From positions 2,775 to 8,877 of the forward strand of contig DOTA01000276.1 in assembly GCA_003513015.1 (NCBI GenBank): a DNA stretch of 6,103 nt, in the 5' to 3' direction. This stretch comes from Chloroflexota bacterium. Lineage in GTDB: Bacteria > Chloroflexota > Anaerolineae > Anaerolineales > UBA11858. Below are positions 5,063 through 6,103 of this stretch, piece by piece. How positions within the stretch are numbered: the stretch's first letter is position 1; each line of letters opens with the position of its first letter. Both the position numbers and the translations under genes were made by a program. The notes below the pieces were generated by a model, which was not told the origin of the DNA, made no database searches, and worked only from the letters and a program-made list of their open reading frames with translations.

Positions 5063-5830
5063 ATGTCGGAAGGGCGGAGCATACCTGTAAAAAACTACGT
5101 GATCGCAAATCTCAAACTTTACCTTTCTCGTCAAGCCTCCAGTGGTTGGCGTTATATTCTGGAACAATCCCTATATTTTGTATTCGGCTGGATTCCCACG
5201 ATTATCGGGATCGGTTTGCGCGGCATCTTCTACGGTCTGATTCTAAAAATGGATGGAACCGCCGCCATCGAAAATCAGGTGCGCTTGCGATTTGCAAATT
5301 TCATCCGCCTTGGGAACGGCGTATACCTGGATCAAAATACTTATCTGCACGCCTGCCCAAAGGGCATCCAACTGGGGGATCGCACGATTGTGATGCACGG
5401 TGCCGTGCTGCATGTCTACAATTTTCGCGGCCTGCCCCACGCCGGAATCACGATTGGGGAGGATTGCCTGATTGGGGAATATTCTGTCATCCGCGGGCAA
5501 GGCGGGGGGACAATGGGCAACCGGGTTTACACCTCCCCATTTACCCAAATCATCGCGGTTAACCATGTTTTCGATGATCCCCAAAAACCGTTCATTGAGC
5601 AAGGCATTACGGCTGAAGGCATTGTCATCGAAGATGATGTTTGGCTAGGCGCGGGCGCAGTTATCACAGATGGGGTGCGCGTTGGTAAAGGAGCCGTGGT
5701 AGCCGCCGGTGCGGTGGTGACCAAAGACGTTCCTCCACACACCGTTGTGGGAGGCGTGCCTGCGAAAATTATCAAAGAAATTAACGGAGCGGCAGATTCA
5801 CAGCCGAACCGCACGATCTATCACCTGTAG
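5063..5830 (+). CDS. Left-handed beta-helix (hexapeptide repeat) O-acyltransferase
   Basis: The 255-residue protein belongs to the LbH acetyltransferases that move an acetyl group from acetyl-CoA to a sugar hydroxyl. An N-terminal part with hydrophobic or amphipathic helices (about 31-62) may hold it at the membrane. Hexapeptide coils run from about 66 to 235, with typical turns such as IQLGDRTIV (102-110), [10 protein letters not shown] (129-138) and [15 protein letters not shown] (191-205). The family C-terminus [18 protein letters not shown] follows (218-235). H168 in NHVFDDP is the likely catalytic histidine. This architecture resembles WcaF-type and related glycan acetyltransferases, but the acceptor cannot be determined. 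The ATG at 5063 has no Shine-Dalgarno. A GTG at 5099 is the next in-frame option and is not better supported. Its stop overlaps the ribosome-binding site of the following glycosyltransferase, so the two are translated from one mRNA. It probably acetylates the glycan made by this locus. Confidence 0.88.
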   Translation: MSEGRSIPVKNYVIANLKLYLSRQASSGWRYILEQSLYFVFGWIPTIIGIGLRGIFYGLILKMDGTAAIENQVRLRFANFIRLGNGVYLDQNTYLHACPKGIQLGDRTIVMHGAVLHVYNFRGLPHAGITIGEDCLIGEYSVIRGQGGGTMGNRVYTSPFTQIIAVNHVFDDPQKPFIEQGITAEGIVIEDDVWLGAGAVITDGVRVGKGAVVAAGAVVTKDVPPHTVVGGVPAKIIKEINGAADSQPNRTIYHL

Positions 5831-5833
5831 GAG
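5829..5833 (+). promoter_or_regulatory. Ribosome-binding site overlapping the acyltransferase stop
   Basis: AGGAG (5829-5833) shares its first two bases with the TAG stop (5828-5830) and is 8 bases from the ATG at 5842. This fixes the start of the glycosyltransferase and implies translational coupling. Confidence 0.75.
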
Positions 5834-5841
5834 AAACATCT

Positions 5842-6103
5842 ATGACTGTATTATCTGTAGTTATTCCGGCATATAACGAGGAAAGCGGAATCGAAGAAAT
5901 TGCCCGCCGCGTCCTTGCGGTAGAACCTGCGTTGCAAGAAGTGGGCATAGATCATTTGGAGTTGATCGTTGTTGATGACGGTTCAAGTGACCGAACTGGA
6001 GAAATCGCCGAGGCCATCGCAGGGGTACGGTTAATTTCGCAAGTCAACAAAGGCTATGGCGGCGCCCTCAAAACCGGTTTTGGCCAGGCCAAAGGCGAAC
6101 TGA
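5842..6103 (+). CDS. Family 2 glycosyltransferase, 5' part only
   Basis: The frame is open for 87 codons and continues off the right end of the window. It begins [29 protein letters not shown] (43-52) supplies the aspartates that bind the nucleotide sugar, and [12 protein letters not shown] (69-80) is the next conserved GT-A block, seen in the dolichyl-phosphate-mannose-synthase-like branch of GT2. The metal-binding DxD motif would come just after the cut and is not visible. It would transfer a sugar from a nucleotide donor either to a lipid-linked glycan or to a polyprenyl phosphate. Membrane segments at the C-terminus, if any, cannot be seen. It is in an operon with the acyltransferase, 11 bases apart, with a strong ribosome-binding site. 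Confidence 0.88.
   Translation, partial: MTVLSVVIPAYNEESGIEEIARRVLAVEPALQEVGIDHLELIVVDDGSSDRTGEIAEAIAGVRLISQVNKGYGGALKTGFGQAKGEL

Noticed and set aside
5146..5814. Several overlapping frames on both strands inside the acyltransferase gene (5146-5562 +, 5243-5602 -, 5527-5814 -)
   Set aside because: The hexapeptide-repeat protein accounts for this stretch. The others show low-complexity composition typical of shadows of repetitive coding sequence.
1..6103. CRISPR arrays, tRNA or rRNA genes, transposase genes, prophage or defence genes
   Set aside because: I found no regularly spaced repeats, no tRNA-like or rRNA-like segments and no transposase, integrase or defence-type proteins in any frame.

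Overview
The window is part of a cell-surface polysaccharide or glycoprotein-glycan locus. The organism is probably a member of the Chloroflexota (Anaerolineae-like). This is inferred from the style of the proteins: the glycosyl-1-phosphate transferase carries an 'HRRQVMGMNG' stretch and ends in 'SRGAY', as I recall for homologues in that phylum, and the GAF domain also resembles Chloroflexota versions. No marker gene is present, so the phylum call is moderate to weak.

Layout: (a) 1-324 is an AT-rich, non-coding leader with three short, near-perfect dyads. (b) 325-1836 (+) encodes a membrane polyprenyl-phosphate glycosyl-1-phosphate transferase, the enzyme that starts glycan assembly on undecaprenyl phosphate. 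(c) 1957-2931 (+) encodes an HddA-type GHMP sugar kinase. (d) 2964-4136 (+) encodes a GmhA-type phosphoheptose isomerase (SIS domain) fused to a C-terminal GAF sensor domain. (e) 4140-4688 (-) encodes a GmhB-type heptose-bisphosphate phosphatase of the HAD superfamily. It converges on (d) with only 3 bases between the stop codons. (f) 4704-5062 is a gene-free interval with a strong + strand terminator that has no obvious gene, a possible folded RNA just before it, and a nested inverted repeat of about 107 bp. (g) 5063-5830 (+) encodes a left-handed beta-helix O-acyltransferase. (h) 5842-6103 (+) is the start of a family 2 glycosyltransferase cut by the window end.

The kinase, isomerase and phosphatase together cover the steps from sedoheptulose-7-phosphate to D-glycero-D-manno-heptose-1-phosphate, the precursor of GDP-heptose. 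The final nucleotidyltransferase (HddC) is not in the window. The heptose would be delivered to a surface glycan begun by the glycosyl-1-phosphate transferase, extended by the GT2 enzyme and decorated by the acyltransferase.

The least ordinary features are the isomerase-GAF fusion (possible allosteric control of heptose supply), a probable leaderless promoter for the phosphatase gene, the tail-to-tail arrangement that would let the isomerase transcript run antisense through the phosphatase gene, and the structured interval at 4744-5031.
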